64,000 bases of DNA from Immersiella caudata (taxonomy: Eukaryota; Ascomycota; Sordariomycetes; Sordariales; Lasiosphaeriaceae). The translations under genes and the position numbers were made by a program. Each line of letters starts with the position of its first letter. The stretch's first letter is position 1. Shown piece by piece: positions 42,852 to 56,500 of the stretch. The notes beneath the pieces are model-generated. The model saw nothing but the letters and a program-made list of their open reading frames with translations, searched no databases and had not been told where the DNA came from. Location of the stretch: contig JAULSU010000003.1 in assembly GCA_030512335.1 (NCBI GenBank), positions 3,906,001 to 3,970,000 of the forward strand, written 5' to 3'.

Positions 42852-45800
42852 GTGGATATTGTTTGACCCTATATTCCCCCTCCCCAGCCTCTTTTTGGAT
42901 GGCAATATAAGGCGGTCAAATATTGCAAAAGTGGAAGTCCCTCGTTCTGCAGCAGCTGGCCTCAATGTTCTTCATGCAGCTCCAGAACTGCCAGCTCAGT
43001 CATTCTTGCCCGAATCTCGAATCTTTCTCTGCTGCAGGTCAACTCAAGCTTCCCCTCACGCTGACTGCGCTGCGGGGCGGACGTTTACCCGACCCATATT
43101 CGATACAGGGCAGGACTGTGTGTGATCTAGACCTGTCCCAGTTAGGCAGTTGGGTGAGGGATTCACTCGCCGGAGATATCCGTCATGTGCTGTCGCATCC
43201 ACTGAAAGGGCAGAGATGACTTCCGCCTCGTCGCACCTCGAGATTGGGGTCCAGGACCGCTCGTCGGTAGATTTTGCAGTCAGGCCGCCAAGGAGTGCAA
43301 GTCCCGGCAGATACTGACTTGGTATCGACAAGTCCCCTTTCTTCCCGATCGCCTCCCCCGTCGGTTTGGGTTAGGGCAGAAGGGCCCAGGCACTCGCCTT
43401 GTCGAGGACGGGTGATCGCCAGTCACCGTTTCTCTGGCCACTACCCGCTGCAACGTTGTACAGGCGGAGCGGATGCACAAGGAAGCAGAGTTCGGATATC
43501 GACCAGGGCAAACCTGTGCGGATTGTCGTTGCCACACTTGACTCTGACCAGGCGTGCTGGCTCGAACGACGTCCATTGGGGCTGCGCGCAACACCCCGAA
43601 CCCAAAACTTGGAACGGCAGAACAGCGTGCAGGCGCTACCAGCACCATCTGTGCCATCCTCACAGCGCCCTTCATCAAGATATTAAAGCGATAGATGCCG
43701 CTGTAATCCAATTGGGACTGACCCCGCGAGTAGGACGACACACCTCCTCACCGACGCGCACGCATCTCCTCACTTCCCCACCCCCTCGCTCACCACCGCT
43801 GGTGACAGCTATCGTTGGCCTCGCGAGAAACCCTTCCCGAAGCCTGATAGCTGGGAGTGTTTCAATGAGTGCAATTTGCAGGGCCCTTCCGCACTTGCAG
43901 AGAGGCAAAAGTGCCGGGACCGGATCCGCACCATAGACGGCGATTAGAGCATCGGGATGGCATCGCCCAACCCGTCATCCAGATCGGTGCCTTGCCTCTC
44001 GCTTGAGGGGCTTGGGGGTGTTTCGGGGTAGGACAAGATGCACGGCAGGCTTGACCCCCCAAATGCCAGCGGATATATAGCGGACCATATAGCCATGGTG
44101 CGAGGCATAACACGGCTCGATATATCTGCACAAGACAGCGATCCGCAGAGTCACTCCCAGCCTCCTCCAGTCTTGGAGCGAAAGCACGTCATACCCAACG
44201 TGGCAGCCGTTTCAAGATGGCAAGCAGCTCGTGACCGACTGGCTGACTTGCTTGATGGACGGTCGCCGCCCTGGGACAGCACACGCTGGTAACTCGTCGG
44301 TTGGTTCGCCGCCGTGAATCTGGCAACGGGAGACACCAAAACCACGCGCCACTAGGCAGGCCACCATCCAAAATGTTTGTTTGCAACCGTACATGCGCTT
44401 TGACGGCCGAGAATGCACCCCTTCTGTCCGGGTCAAAATTCCCAGGAGCGCTCGCCCGCGCCCGCACCTGCTGCCCGCGACCCGGATAGGCAGCCCGGTC
44501 TCAACTTGAGCAGACTGAGAAGCTTTGACGTCAAGAACCTCGAACTGGAGTTTGCGCAATGGCCGCACTCAACGAGCCTAAAGGCAAAGCCCAATCAATC
44601 CGAGACGATGGAAGTCTTCCAGGCCTTTTCGCACGACCGAAGCCTGCAGTAACCCCGAAAAAAGTGTGGCTGGTTCGTCGCGCGCGCGGGAAACGCAAGG
44701 TCAGTACAGCCTGTACTCAGAAGTTGACTGGAAGCAGCCACAGAAAGGCGAAACACGCAGAGAACTTTCACTTTCGCAGACAGACAGCCACGGGAGCATG
44801 AGGCTATATATTGCCTGTTAATCTCCGACTGGGCTGCTTGCCGTGTGAGGTAGCACTGGACCTGAGTCCACAGCGCTCGCTTGAGCGCTGCATATCTCCA
44901 GCTTCAACCTCATGAAAAAGAACCGCCGAAGGGGAAGGAAAGCAAAAGTGCCCAGCGCAAGATCGAGCCTATGCTGCCTAGGTGGTGTCTGCTCCCTTCG
45001 GAGGCCCATATCCCGGCGGCGCTGCCTTTCCACCTCCGCCGGCCTCTTCCAGCCGAACCACCCAGCAAAAAAGAATCTTGGCAGTCACGATACGGCAAAA
45101 CTCAAACTCGCCCGTAACTTGCGTCGACTCGACCTCAGGCAAATAACGGCGTTTTCCCTTCAGCGGACCAATCGAATGACGAGAACCAACCATTCACGCC
45201 TTCAAGGCCGATTGAATCAGCCATGACTGACGGGCCAGTAATCCGGCGGATGGGCGCGATCGACGTGACAGAGTCCCAAACGCGTACTGCCATGAAAAAG
45301 AGGTGAGGTGTGTTGATGTTGAGAAGCTGGAGCTGAAGCTGAAAAGTTCCCTGTGCTTGACAAATTCGACCCCAGACCCTGGTTGCTGGAGTCGAAACCT
45401 GCCTGCCTGGGATAGGTCGACTGCTCCACGCCCGCCCGCCTGTCAAAATCGTGAAATCTCGATTCCCCCGGCTGACTACCCCAGCCTTGCAGGTTGTTCC
45501 TGCCTGCTGAACGATGCGAAACCTCAAACCTCAGAAACAAGGCTAGATCTCCGCACTCGGCTGGGCACATCTTTCTGCAGTGTAGCCGCAACCGAGCCCG
45601 TTGATCTTTGTTTTGCACCATGTTTAGTTTCAAAACCCCATTTCATGTCATGTCGTGTCGTTGCATCGCTCCTCCAAGTCAATCTGTCAGCGCCCGGCAC
45701 CCTCCGACTTGGCGACGCTAGGCCATCAATAGCCCAGCCTGTCTCATATTTTCTTTCTCTCCGGCCGTGCTTCCGATCGAAGACACCGCAGTTCAGCAGC

Positions 45801-47635
45801 AGCCCTGCTGACAGGCGACCGTTGGAGGCGCACGGCTCACAAAACGGCACGTTCCAGATCGAGCAAAGATGGGCGCTGCAGCAGCTTGGCCGTTTGAAAT
45901 TGGACCCCAAAGGTTGACGACATGTGTTGATGGTCTTCCAAGATTGGGGGAGAGTTCTGCAAATACAGGGCCTCGGTGAGGTTCGGGGGCTGATGCGATG
46001 GTGTCTAGACTGCCTGTACTGCCCAGTAAATTTGTCGACCCTCCAAAGAATAGTTGTGCAGACATTGCACATCTCGCGCTTCAATGCCTCCGTCGCCTCA
46101 CGCAGGTACGGTGCGGCCTGGCCCGAGCTTCGGCAGAGGGTGTAGTGGACAGACGGGACAACGTCAGATCAAATGACATGCAGCTGGTTCATCGCTGCGA
46201 GATGGGAGAAGCAACGTACTGTGGAACATCGACATGCTGCAAGATTGTAAAGTTTCATCCATCATTTGTGCGGGTCCTCGGCTGTGGGGGAATGAAATAA
46301 CCCGATTCATCCTCGCTCCCTTATGACCGCTTGCGCTCGGCAGCTAGGGATTAATTGAGAGGCAGACGTTTAGACAAAGAGGGTGGACGCGGGAGGGATT
46401 TCGTTTAGATAACCTGCAGGGCCAGCCGTGGATTTCAGACATTAACAACTCTAATGCGACGGCTACTTGAACAAAAGGATGGCGTGTTTTTTCTAAAGGG
46501 GACGACAGAATTTCATGGGGCTAACCAAACATGGAAGACAGGATGGGAGGAGAATGAGGTGAAAAGAAAAATAATAAAGAGGCCAACATTAGACAAAGTT
46601 GTATGCCGAAACCCTGCGTGTGCGTGTGCGATGTGTGTGTGTGTGCTCATGATGCATCCCCCCGGCTCTCCCGGCCCTCCAATCCTCTTGCTTCCCAGAC
46701 GCCAACCTGTAAAGTACCACCACGCCTGGGACAGCTCCTGGCATATCAAAACATATTAACCCTCCCAAAAATCCTTCTACCCTCCAGATTTTATCTCCAC
46801 TAGCTGAGAGGCGGCCCCTTGTTTGGCGGGAGGGGTTGCTGCAGCATCAACCACCAACCACCAGCCACCAGCCACCAGCCTGGCCCTCGAGTTCGGCTGC
46901 GTCCGGCACATCCTCGCCGGTAATGAAGTGGAAAAGAACAAAAATTCGTCATCATCGCCCAGTCGTGCGCCTCAGCGCGTTCGCAAAGTCCGCCTTCATG
47001 TTTATCGTCTCGTCCCACCAGACCGCTTCTATCCCAACCCAAGTGAGGGCCTATCCGAGTAGTGAAGAACCGAGGTGAGAGTGGTGGTGTGGGGTGAGGA
47101 AATCCGGTCGTTGGCGGTGTTTTGGGTATCTCTAATATTATCCCGCCATGCCGAAATATCCCTTCAAAATAATAGGGGGCACCGCCGTTCGGGCAACCCA
47201 TAAGTGGTGGGCAGGGTCGAACGGAGAACGTACAAAGGAAATATTGTGCAACCAAATGACAAAGCTCAGATGCAAACCACCCCTTCTAAAGGTGCCATCA
47301 ACAACCATGCGCCTCGCTGAACCAGAAGGATAGAACAAAGTATGACTATAAACCCATGGGGCACGGCATCGCGGCCGAAGAAGCAAAGGTAAGTCCCCCG
47401 GTATTCTTGTTGTGTTTCGAGGTATTGTCGTGTGTGTCGGATCAGTCGAGTTGGCGTTTCAGTTTCCCCGCTCCGCGCGGCGACGGGGGACGCAGTCGAG
47501 GAAAGCATCTGAAATCGTTTGGGAGGGGCGTCGCCGCAGGGAGTCTAGGGATCGTAGTCTTCATTGTAACTGCGAAGTGTAGACGGTGTTGTCCCCAGAC
47601 GCAGGAGCGGAAACTCCTGGTGGGGACATTGATTG
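42852..47635. other. Gene-poor stretch between 5S and the SANT/Myb gene
   Basis: In 4.8 kb no secure gene is visible. Frames up to 220 codons occur on both strands without family features. Near 46848-46880 there are short ACCACC(A)GCC-type repeats, and at 46618-46650 a GT-rich run. A minus-strand stretch at 46890-47030 contains a protein-like patch (NMKADFANALRRTTGR) followed by tandem stops; no splice model rescued it. The right-hand end should be the 3' UTR of the SANT/Myb gene. Confidence 0.5.
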
Positions 47636-48800
47636 CTATAAGTTTTGGCCCAAGTTCTCGCCCAGTAACTGCGCGGCTCTCTCGCGGCAGGCAACTGGCG
47701 TAAACCCTGTCCCGACCTTGTTGGCAACGATGCGCCACTTCTCATTTTCGTAGTCTTGCAGCGCTGTGCGAAGCTTTTGATCCTACAGAGCCAACCGAGT
47801 TAGTACCGCAAGCTTAGGGCTACCTCCAGAGCAGCCTTCGGCAGGAGGCGCTCTCAGGAAGAGAAGATGGGAGGCTGACCGTTTCGTCCGTCCACTGCGT
47901 GGTTTTCGCCTTGAGCTTCGTACAATAACGCACTTGAAGGGTCCCGCTTGTCCTCCCTGGAAAGAAGTCGGCGATCTGTTTCCACGTCAAGCTTTTGTTC
48001 TCCTTGAGGTCGATGAGAAGTTGGTCGTCTTCCGGCGTGAACTTTAACTTGGGACCCCTCGGACGCGGAGCCGGAGGTGGCATCCCCACTTGCCCAACGA
48101 CGCTCGGGGCTCCTCCACCGCCTCCGCCGTCCCCGTCGCGCCGCATCATCTTGGAGGGCGGCCCAGTGTCCGGGAGTCGGTGGTGATGATGGGTTGGTGC
48201 TGCTGCTGCTTGCCCGTACGCGGCGCTCATGGGGTTCTGTTGCATGGAGTCCAAGTCACCATGTTCAAGATCAGGGATCCCGGGAACGGATAGATCAAGG
48301 TCGTCTGGTCGCTGCCGCTTCACTCCTACTCCACCCGTGGGGCCATGGCTTTGCGTTAGAGAAGGATAGAGGGGAGCGACGACAGCATGGGGCGAGGGTC
48401 CAGTGGCACCAAAGTGTGGTGGTCCCGGATGGCCCATGTGTCGTGTCCCCGGATGACCACCCAGGTGGCCCGGGTCCGTGAGGATCGGGTGAGGATGGTG
48501 GCTTGTGGTGTAGTGCTGTGGCAGTCCATGGTGGGATTGATGGGGCGGAGGCTCGTGAAGAGGCGACGGGCCGCCGTGTTGAAGTGAGGCTCGGTGGTGA
48601 TGTCCATCATATGCGTGCGCAGCCTGGCTCTGCTCGGCCGAATGCGGCTCCTGTGGTGAGTAGTCGACATTGTAGTCCGGTCCTACACGGTAGTTGCCCG
48701 CCAGCGTGCCTCCGACGCATGGGTTCCGCCAGAGCGAACCGCTCTGGCTGGTCGCCGGGCTCTGAATGGAAAGAATTGGTTGGAACTGAGCCCCGCGGGG
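47636..48800 (-). CDS. SANT/Myb-domain protein (5' end unresolved)
   Basis: This is a probable DNA-binding regulator with two SANT/Myb-like repeats near the C-terminus. Exon 47880-48800 encodes a His/Pro/Gly/Gln-rich region (QSHHGLPQHYTTSHHPHP), a poly-Gly run, and the first repeat PRGPKLKFTPEDDQLLIDLK through WKQIADFFPGRTSGTLQVRY. Intron 47783-47879 (GTCAGC...CTGTAG) leads to exon 47782-47636, with the second repeat (DQKLRTALQDYENEKWRIVA; FTPAACRERAAQLL). The frame is open upstream to 48800, where a TAG precedes. AG acceptors at 48801 and 48786 suggest the first exon lies further upstream. An ATG at 48922 starting MFAASTK with a GTACAC donor is attractive, but its phase does not fit either acceptor. 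The start is therefore not settled. The gene stands in a wide gene-poor region. No specific orthologue name is claimed. Confidence 0.8.
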
Positions 48801-51800
48801 CTACGTCGGGGAAGGCTGCGGTGCGCTGCCCTTATCAAGGACAGTCTGATATAAGCTCGGTCGATGCTGGCCGTCGTGGTGAGATTATACTGTGGTGTAC
48901 CTTTTGTGGAGGCAGCGAACATGAGATTTTGGCAAGGCGCTTTCGACAAGGGACGATGGCGATGTAAAGTTGGGATGAAGATGTGATGTTGGAGGGATGC
49001 CCTGTGCAGGTGATGAGTTGGTTCCCTAAAAGGCTGGGCGAACAGTGGATCCTTCTCAGCAGCTCATAGCTTCCCAGAACCTCCTGCGTGCGTGCGGGTG
49101 AGAGTGTGTGTGTGTGTGTGTGTGCGCCGAGCGTTTCTCTTCGGTACGATGCTGGGATTTGCTGGTGCCCCAAGGCTGGATGAATGGTCGTCAAGCCGGA
49201 CCTCTCGCGTTCTGATCCCTGTCCCAAGCTTCTACACGAATGCAAACCGGAATCAAGAGGAATGTGAAGAAGGGTATGTGGGCAAGGGACGCATTATATC
49301 GTCTGATCTTCGCTATAGTGTAGAGGGCAAGGGCTTTTGCGGGAACCCGATGTTGGGGGTGGGAGTAGGTTTATTATTCCCGTACCTCTTTTCATCCAAG
49401 TTAAAGCACATAAGCGATTTCCCATGTGCGAGACGAAGATTGTTCCTGAGAGGTGTGGAGGTCAAGTAACCTTGTCCAACGATGACGGTAGCATAATTTG
49501 AGGATCTTATGCCATGGTCTGGCTGCCGGATATAGAAGCAGGACCCCGGCGTCAGGTAATGATGCGCCGAGGGGAATGACTGCCAGCAAACCAGATTGTG
49601 CGCCAGGGTAGCTGGGGGGGGAACAAATTGTCAAATTCGAGAACCCTGGGCGGGTTAACCCAAAGGGGAGGCTGGACGGGGCAGATGATCGAGAGAAGAC
49701 GAGGCCTGGAAAACGCATGGAAGGATGCAAAACATCAGGCCGGATGGAGAATAAAATGTGAAACAAGCCCTACCATGCAGCTGGAGAGCAGCATGACAAC
49801 AAGCGAGCTATGGGGTTCTTGCCGATGCTAAGACCGCGCCCAGCAGTCAAAACTGCCCACATGAAGGAGGAAAGCACGCTGAAAATGTACACCGACGCCA
49901 AACGAATGATGGGAAGGAAGGGGGCTGGGACAGGCGGAGGGCGGGAGCCTGGAAGCCCACGCCTTTGCTGGCAGCACTTGTCGCAACGCCCCCGAAAGAT
50001 GGGACCCAGACTGGGAGGATGAGCAAAGCCAGTGTAAGTGCTCACAGGAGACGAGACAAGGCAGGTACCTCGCCCTGGGGCGGACCGCCCAGGCAGGTAC
50101 TCCGAGGTACGAAGAACGCAACGCGGTACTGGGGGTTGTTGGGTTACATCAGGATGCTGGAGTGCCGTGGGTGGCGAGTGGATGACTGCTAGGATGTGGG
50201 CGTGTGGTCCAGTGGTTGTCTGAAAGAGGCCATATATTGACCGGGGCCCCTATATCAGACGAGCAAAAGCGATCGATGCCCTGGCGCGCCACAGGGAAGC
50301 GGAGGGAAGGAGCTAGGAAACTGCTACCGTGATTAGCTGCCAGATTACCGAACAGGGAAAATAACGGTTGAAGGCTAACTAGGTCGAGCTGGGTGTACGA
50401 CCTGTGCACCCCGGGCCAACTTGGCCTGGTCACTCGTCTCCCCAAGACCTTCACCCGGCCAGTGCTTTAGAGGTTTCGGCATTCGGAAGATAGGCAACCT
50501 GGTGCTTCACACGACAACGGAGCTTCCCTCCTGCCACAGGAAGAAGCAGAGCTAGGCCGGCAAGGGGATTGCGACAGAGTGTAACGGGGCGTGCGGCAGA
50601 GTGCTGCGGATGGAAGTGCTGAGCGATGCCAGGCACTACCTGGAGTCGATCCAACCCCTGGTCCACCCTCGCACAGGACCTCGAGGAGCTGAAGGGAACT
50701 TCTAGTGACGGCAACCAGCCGTGGTCAGCGGAAATAAACGGCGGCGGTGGGTATCTCGACGAAACGGTAGCTGGAGCTTAGGGCTGCGGCCGGCTTCTCG
50801 GGGTGCCTGGATTGCCTGTGTCAATTCCATCTGATCAGCTCTGGCAAGGATGACTGCACGGATAAGCCGCTGTCGAAGGATGGCGAGGGCGGCAGCACGT
50901 CAGATTACCGCGCCGTAGCATCTCTTGTGCGGCGACGCCAGGGGACGGTGACACTGCGTGACAGCGAGGGCGGATGGAGGCGATCTTGGTAGCGTGGCGT
51001 ATGACGGGGGATCATATCGCTGTCTCCAAGATTGCGCTGCTCAATGCTACCGGGCCTTTTTCTGGCGGGCAGAGCGAGGTGGACACCCGATGAAGCCGCC
51101 GATGCGCCATCGTGGTGGCTCGGGGACCATCTTGAGACGACGGAACACAGACGGCTGCGTCCGAGTGGCCACGAGGACACCGGCGCGGACGGGTCTTGGC
51201 GACAAAGCGCGAGCGACGAGGAGGGGAGAGCTGAGGGAGGCTAGGAACTGTTGGAGGCTGCGGCCAAGACGCGCATAAAAGAAACGTGTTTCAATCGAAC
51301 CTTGTAATTAAAGGCCGTGTTATGCTCCCGCCAAAGTCGACATTAACGTGATTTCAGGTTCTAGAAGGCAGCAAATTGCTTCTAGGCCAGCTCTGAGCTG
51401 AGCTGTCCGCGCGCACTCCCGCAGCCAGCTGGAGAATGAGGCTCGAGCCGCGCCCCTGGCCCATGACGGAGAGGTCAAGGCAAGATGCACGCACGTCAAC
51501 CGTGGCTAGAGAAACCCGGTCTCCGTGCTCTTGAGGCGGCGACGCGCAGGAAATGCAGCACGGGCGGACGGGGCTCCCGAGCAGCTGGGAGGGCAGTTGA
51601 TAGGAAATTGCAGATAATTTTCCGTCGATGTCAAGAGTATGGAACCTAATGGAGCTGGGATGGCGATTGAGGAGGAGGTACGTCAGTCGTGGCTTCCCCA
51701 ACCAGGGCTCTTTCGCCAGCTATCCTGAGATGGGGAAGGCACGCTGCAAACACGGCGAGTTTTTGTACCCGCCCGTGCCCTCCAATTCTCTTCGAGGCCC

Positions 51801-53557
51801 GAGGCTTGAGCCTCTCCAAAACTCCCGGTCGCGCAACTCCACAAAGAACCTCATACTCGGCATGCGCTTTTCCTCGCCATCTCCTCCAATATGCCTAGCC
51901 TCATGACTGTTCCCCCTCTCATCGGCTGAGGGAGCAAACCCCAGAGAGCATCAATCGAAAACGAGTGCCAAGTGCCCACCGCAAGTTCTTTGCATATTCG
52001 GGAAGTGGGCATTGGGCCGTAAGCTGAAGCATTGGTCGTTCCAAGAGGCGCGAGGTAGGACAGACGTCTTCCGTGTTAGTGACGAGGCTGACGGTGCAGC
52101 CATTCGGCGAAGACCCCCTGGTGTCGATGATTGGTGAGGATGTTTTTTCGCTATTGGAAGCGCGCAACACCCACTACAACCTACCATTCGAGGACAATCG
52201 TTTTTTTCTTGCTGTCCCATTATCCAGAGGCGCGGGTTACATCTTGCACTACGAAAATACCCACGTTCCATCAGCGGTGCTTCAGTTCGAAGATCGGCCT
52301 AGCTTCCGAGGCTCCTGATCTGCGTTTTGAGTGTGGCCCAGGAGTGGCGGGCACCCCGGACTGGGCTTGCCGTAGCGGGGGCCCACGGCCGCCCAGCACG
52401 CAAGGCAAGGCACGACAGGGCAGGTAAAGTTGAACCCTGCTTCTCTTGCCTGCCATGTTCTCCTTTCGGCTTCAGTGAGATCATTCCACGACGAACCCTG
52501 GTCCTCCCTTCTGCAAGAGCCTTCCATCGCGTTCACAGAGCTGTTCCCTACGGTGGAGGAAAATGGCAAATTCTCCGACTAATACGACCTGGGCAGGCGT
52601 CAAGCTGCAACTGAAGACATCCATTCTCGTGGGAGCTTGACGACCAAAAACTATGGTGGTTTGTTCGCTACATTTTGATCGTCGTCATTGTTGCCCGGCC
52701 CGGGGACTCGGAAGGCGGGCAACAAGCTGGACCACCCCCATGACAGCCAGGGGTTTCTCCGATCCGGCCAGGGCACCATTCATCGCAGCTTTCCGCGTCA
52801 GACTGCCCACACGGGGCGGGTTTTCAGTTGCGTCCAGCGATCTGAGATCCCCCGTTTACGCGTCCAATGGTGGCGCGTGCTTTCTCTCAGCCTTGGGCCA
52901 CCCCAGCGCTGCGTCCCTCATCAGGACGGCGCATGAACGCATTGCATGCAATCTCGTGGGATCTCCATTGCCAATTGCTGATTCAGACCCGATTTCTTCT
53001 CTCATCTTCCGGCTCGAACCGCCTGGCAGACCTCGTCAGGCCTCGGTTCCCGCCTCGATGGTGTTCCCGCGCCCGGATCACCCTCGTCCCGCACCCTTGC
53101 AGCGCACACGCGATCTCAGAGCAACAAAGACCTTCGTCGGTTGCTGGTCATTGTACATGATGTTGATGATTACTAACAAACTGCTCGATTCCGAGCTGCT
53201 ACTGACTACACACGTTTTGGCCACCTCCTCCACTCAGTATATCGTTACAATCATTTTGCTCTTCGCCCTTTTTGAGATACACCCAAGACAACCGACTTCA
53301 AAATTGCAAACCTCTAAGCCACTCTTACGGTGCCAACGGAAACCCCCAACCCAGCGCCCCGGGGAGCAGATCAAACAGTCTGCGATGCTCCCGAATGCGA
53401 ACGCGCTCATCGTCTGATACTTGGCTCTCGCTAACCTTACGATGTCCGTCTCCGCCACGCCCCGCTTGGTCCCGGGCGTTTCTCCCCTTTCTTGTGAATA
53501 CCGCCCTGTGTGTTTCCCACGCGCAAGCGCGCACACCCCTCCGTATTTTGTCCCGCC
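48801..53557. other. Gene-poor stretch between the SANT/Myb gene and PRP8
   Basis: This 4.75 kb separates the upstream end of the SANT/Myb gene from the 3' end of PRP8, both on the minus strand. It probably holds first exon(s), leader and promoter of the SANT/Myb gene, plus the PRP8 3' UTR. It contains a GT microsatellite at 49104-49124. Open frames such as 52653-53417 on the plus strand (254 codons) have no protein-like features. No tRNA, transposon or repeat array was seen. Confidence 0.5.
49104..49124 (+). repeat. (GT)n microsatellite, ~10 units
   Basis: An uninterrupted GT run lies upstream of the SANT/Myb gene, probably within its promoter or leader. It is a likely length-polymorphic site and is otherwise without visible function. 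Confidence 0.9.
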
Positions 53558-56500
53558 CTAGGCGAAATTGTCTTGCCTGTCGACCCAAATATCCTCCAGC
53601 TCGTTGAAGCTCGAGAAATGAATTGGGCGGTGCTGGTCGCTGTAGAATGGCAAGGGGGTGTCCAACTTGACGTACACCGCCTTCTTCTCCAGCCCGCCGA
53701 ACGCGCTACCCATGAAGCTGTAATTCCACTTTCCAGATTCTGGAACCAGGAAGAAGCCCCTGAATTTGTCGCTGAGAAGGAGCTGACGCTTCTCTCCCAT
53801 CGTCGTCGTGAATCCTTGCGGCTGATCGCTGCCGACGTCCTTGTTCTCTGCGCCCCACTTGTATCCTTGGGGCGTGAGAGCCCAAGCGGAGAGCGATACG
53901 CTGCCCGGGGTGAACGATACGGCGACTGTGAGTGTATTGTCCTTGTCCCAGGTTGGGTGGGCCTGGAGCAGCCTCGCGTGGTCGGTAACGTCCATTGCCG
54001 ACATGTACGGCAGCTCGTTGCCAGACATGGTGTGAATGACACCCAAGGGCTCCAGGTCCTTGAGAAGCTCGTGCTGTGGCAGCTGTTGCGGCAGCTGGAC
54101 GTTGCGCAGGCCACCGATTTGGGGGACCATGACGATGCATCTGATTTCCTTGACCTGGTCGTTGTCGGCAGGTGATGCGCCGTACAGGTAGCCGGCGACT
54201 TGCACGCGAAGGTCGGCAACCGTGATGAATCGCTTGAGGATGTTCTTCGGCATGACGTACGTAATGTCGTCGGTGTCGTTGTCGACAGGTGCCACGTACA
54301 TGTTATTCGACCTCGTCCGGAGGTTCGAGGTGGCGATGGCTCTTGTTCGCCACTCGGTCTTGGAGGCGAATGTCTGCTGCTCGAATTGCGAGGTCGTCGT
54401 GACGATGATCTCTTCGCCATGCACGTTTTGAGTCTTGGTCGTGACGGCCGTGAGCTGCTGCTGCTCTTGCTGCTGCTTCTCGATCTCGGCTGCTTGCTGC
54501 CTCTGCATCGAGGGCGCCGAGATCTCCATACCCAGAATGATGTCTCGCACTTCGCTGCTGGTCAAGCTCGAGACATTGACGTTGTTCTTCTTACCGTAGT
54601 CATTCAGGATCAAATCCCGAAGTTGTGTTTCGACCTTGATCCAGTCTTCGTCGGACAACGTCGGCCAGATGTGGTGATCTTGCGTGATGACGGTCTTGTC
54701 AGGGCGCAGTATCAGTTTTGTCTTGTCCTGGTTGACGTGCAGAGCGCGGAGGATAAGGATCAGACGAGAGAATGCGGTGTATGAGGAGATGCTCTTCAGC
54801 CACTCGTCGTAAAGGTTGAAGAGGACCATCTGAGGCTCTGTTGCTCGCAGAATCATGTCTCCAAGCTTTTCTACCTTCATGGCCGCTTGGAACGGGAGCT
54901 GGAGCTCAGAGGCTCGGATGGAGATGTTGGGGAAGTCGAGCAGGTTGACCTCGAGAGGATCGAGAAGACCCTTTCGAGTGACGATGAGCTGCTTCGGCTG
55001 CTCTTCGACGGGAAGCGATCTGATGAGAGCGACAACTTCTTCCGCAGTCTTCCACTTCGCGAGCTGACCGAGACGCTTCTGTCCTGCCCAGACACTGGTG
55101 TGAATGATCTTGAGGAACAACTGGCCAGTGCGAGGGTTGAAGATGAAGATGGCTCCATTGATTGGCTTGGTGGTCAGGTTGCCCTCGAACGTCTTGTGAA
55201 TGGTCACTCGGTAGACATTAGTGTCGTCGATGAACAACTGGGTTTGGTTACTGAACAGCTCCGAGTAGTTCTGAGAGTTGAGGAACTCCTGGTTGCTCTC
55301 CGAGGCATAAAGCTGCAAGCCCTTGCGGATACGCTCACGCAAGACGTAGAGAGCTGGGTTGGCCTTCATGATCTTAGACATTGCCTGCTGGACGAGGAGC
55401 TTCAGACCAGGGAAGTATTGGCCATAAGCCGAGTAAAGGTTGTAGGCCAAGTCGATACCGATCATGAGACCGGTAGGAGACGGGTAGAGACTCATGCTAT
55501 CCGTTGTGTAGTCCAAATACTTGGCCCTCACATATCTCTCGATGTCGTGCGAGTCGTAATCACCATAGCGAAGCTGCACATCGATCCAGAACTTGTTCGT
55601 GGTTGTCGTCTCTATGACATCCTTGGTATCGAACAGGGGTGACGGCCGAGTCACGTTCCACTTGTGGCTGGCGAAGAGCTGGATATCGGCGCACGAGCTG
55701 TTCATCTTGTAGGACTTTCTGGGATGGATGGTCTCCTTTTGCACAGACTCGATGCTGAGTGCCTCCAGTTCTTGATCAAAGACCTGGCACAGATCCATCA
55801 CCACCGACTCGTGAATCTTCTGCCACAAATGGGCACGGAAGATCTGAATCAGAGAGATCTTGAGCGTAGGAATCTTTCCGTGGAGGAAGATACCCGTAAG
55901 ATCCAGCTGGACCTGGAAACCGACATAGACGTTGGCTCTGTTGATCGTGGGTGACCACCACAGAGTAAACCGACGATTGGGAATCTGGTTCAAACCTGAA
56001 CGTTGGGCATTTGTGAGCTTCTTGAATTTCATGCTTTCCTATACCAACTGTTAGCATCGTGCCACTTGCAGCTGACGGGTTAGGTATCATACCTCGAAGC
56101 CAGAGGCCTTCTCCCAGAACAATCCTTCCCAAGATGGAAAGCCAGTGGCCTTGAAAAGTGTGTGTTCCAGGATGATTTCAACACCCCCGAGGGCCTGAAT
56201 GACATCGGTTCGATAAGCATTGAGATTCCAGAGCTTGCCGTCGTGCCTCTGACTTGTCCACCAGAACGGGTTGCTCTTCATCAGCTGGTAGATCTTGAAC
56301 TCGGCACGAGCACGGAAACCCTTGTCGAAGCTCAGCGTGCTGCGGTCCTTCTGGAAGAGAGTGTTGATACGTGGCAGGCCTCGATCCCAGCTGTCCTCCA
56401 AGTCCTCAAGTGTCAGTCTCCTGTTTTGTTGGTTGGCCTCAAGTCGCTTCTGCGAGTACTCTGTCCAGACGCGCTGAGAGTCGATGAACTCGGCCTCCCA

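Noticed and set aside
46890..47030. Minus-strand patches NMKADFANALRRTTGR and FHFITGEDVPDAAELEGQ separated by tandem stops
   Set aside because: No GT or GC donor and AG acceptor could be found to skip the stops, and no family was recognised. Left as a note in the intergenic entry.
53437..54420. Minus-strand frame of 327 codons overlapping the PRP8 3' exon
   Set aside because: It is an alternate-frame shadow of PRP8 with an extremely Ser/Arg/Thr-rich product.
54887..55642. Plus-strand 251-codon frame inside PRP8
   Set aside because: It is antisense to conserved PRP8 coding sequence. Its Leu/Val/Asp/Glu richness is typical of antisense of biased codons.
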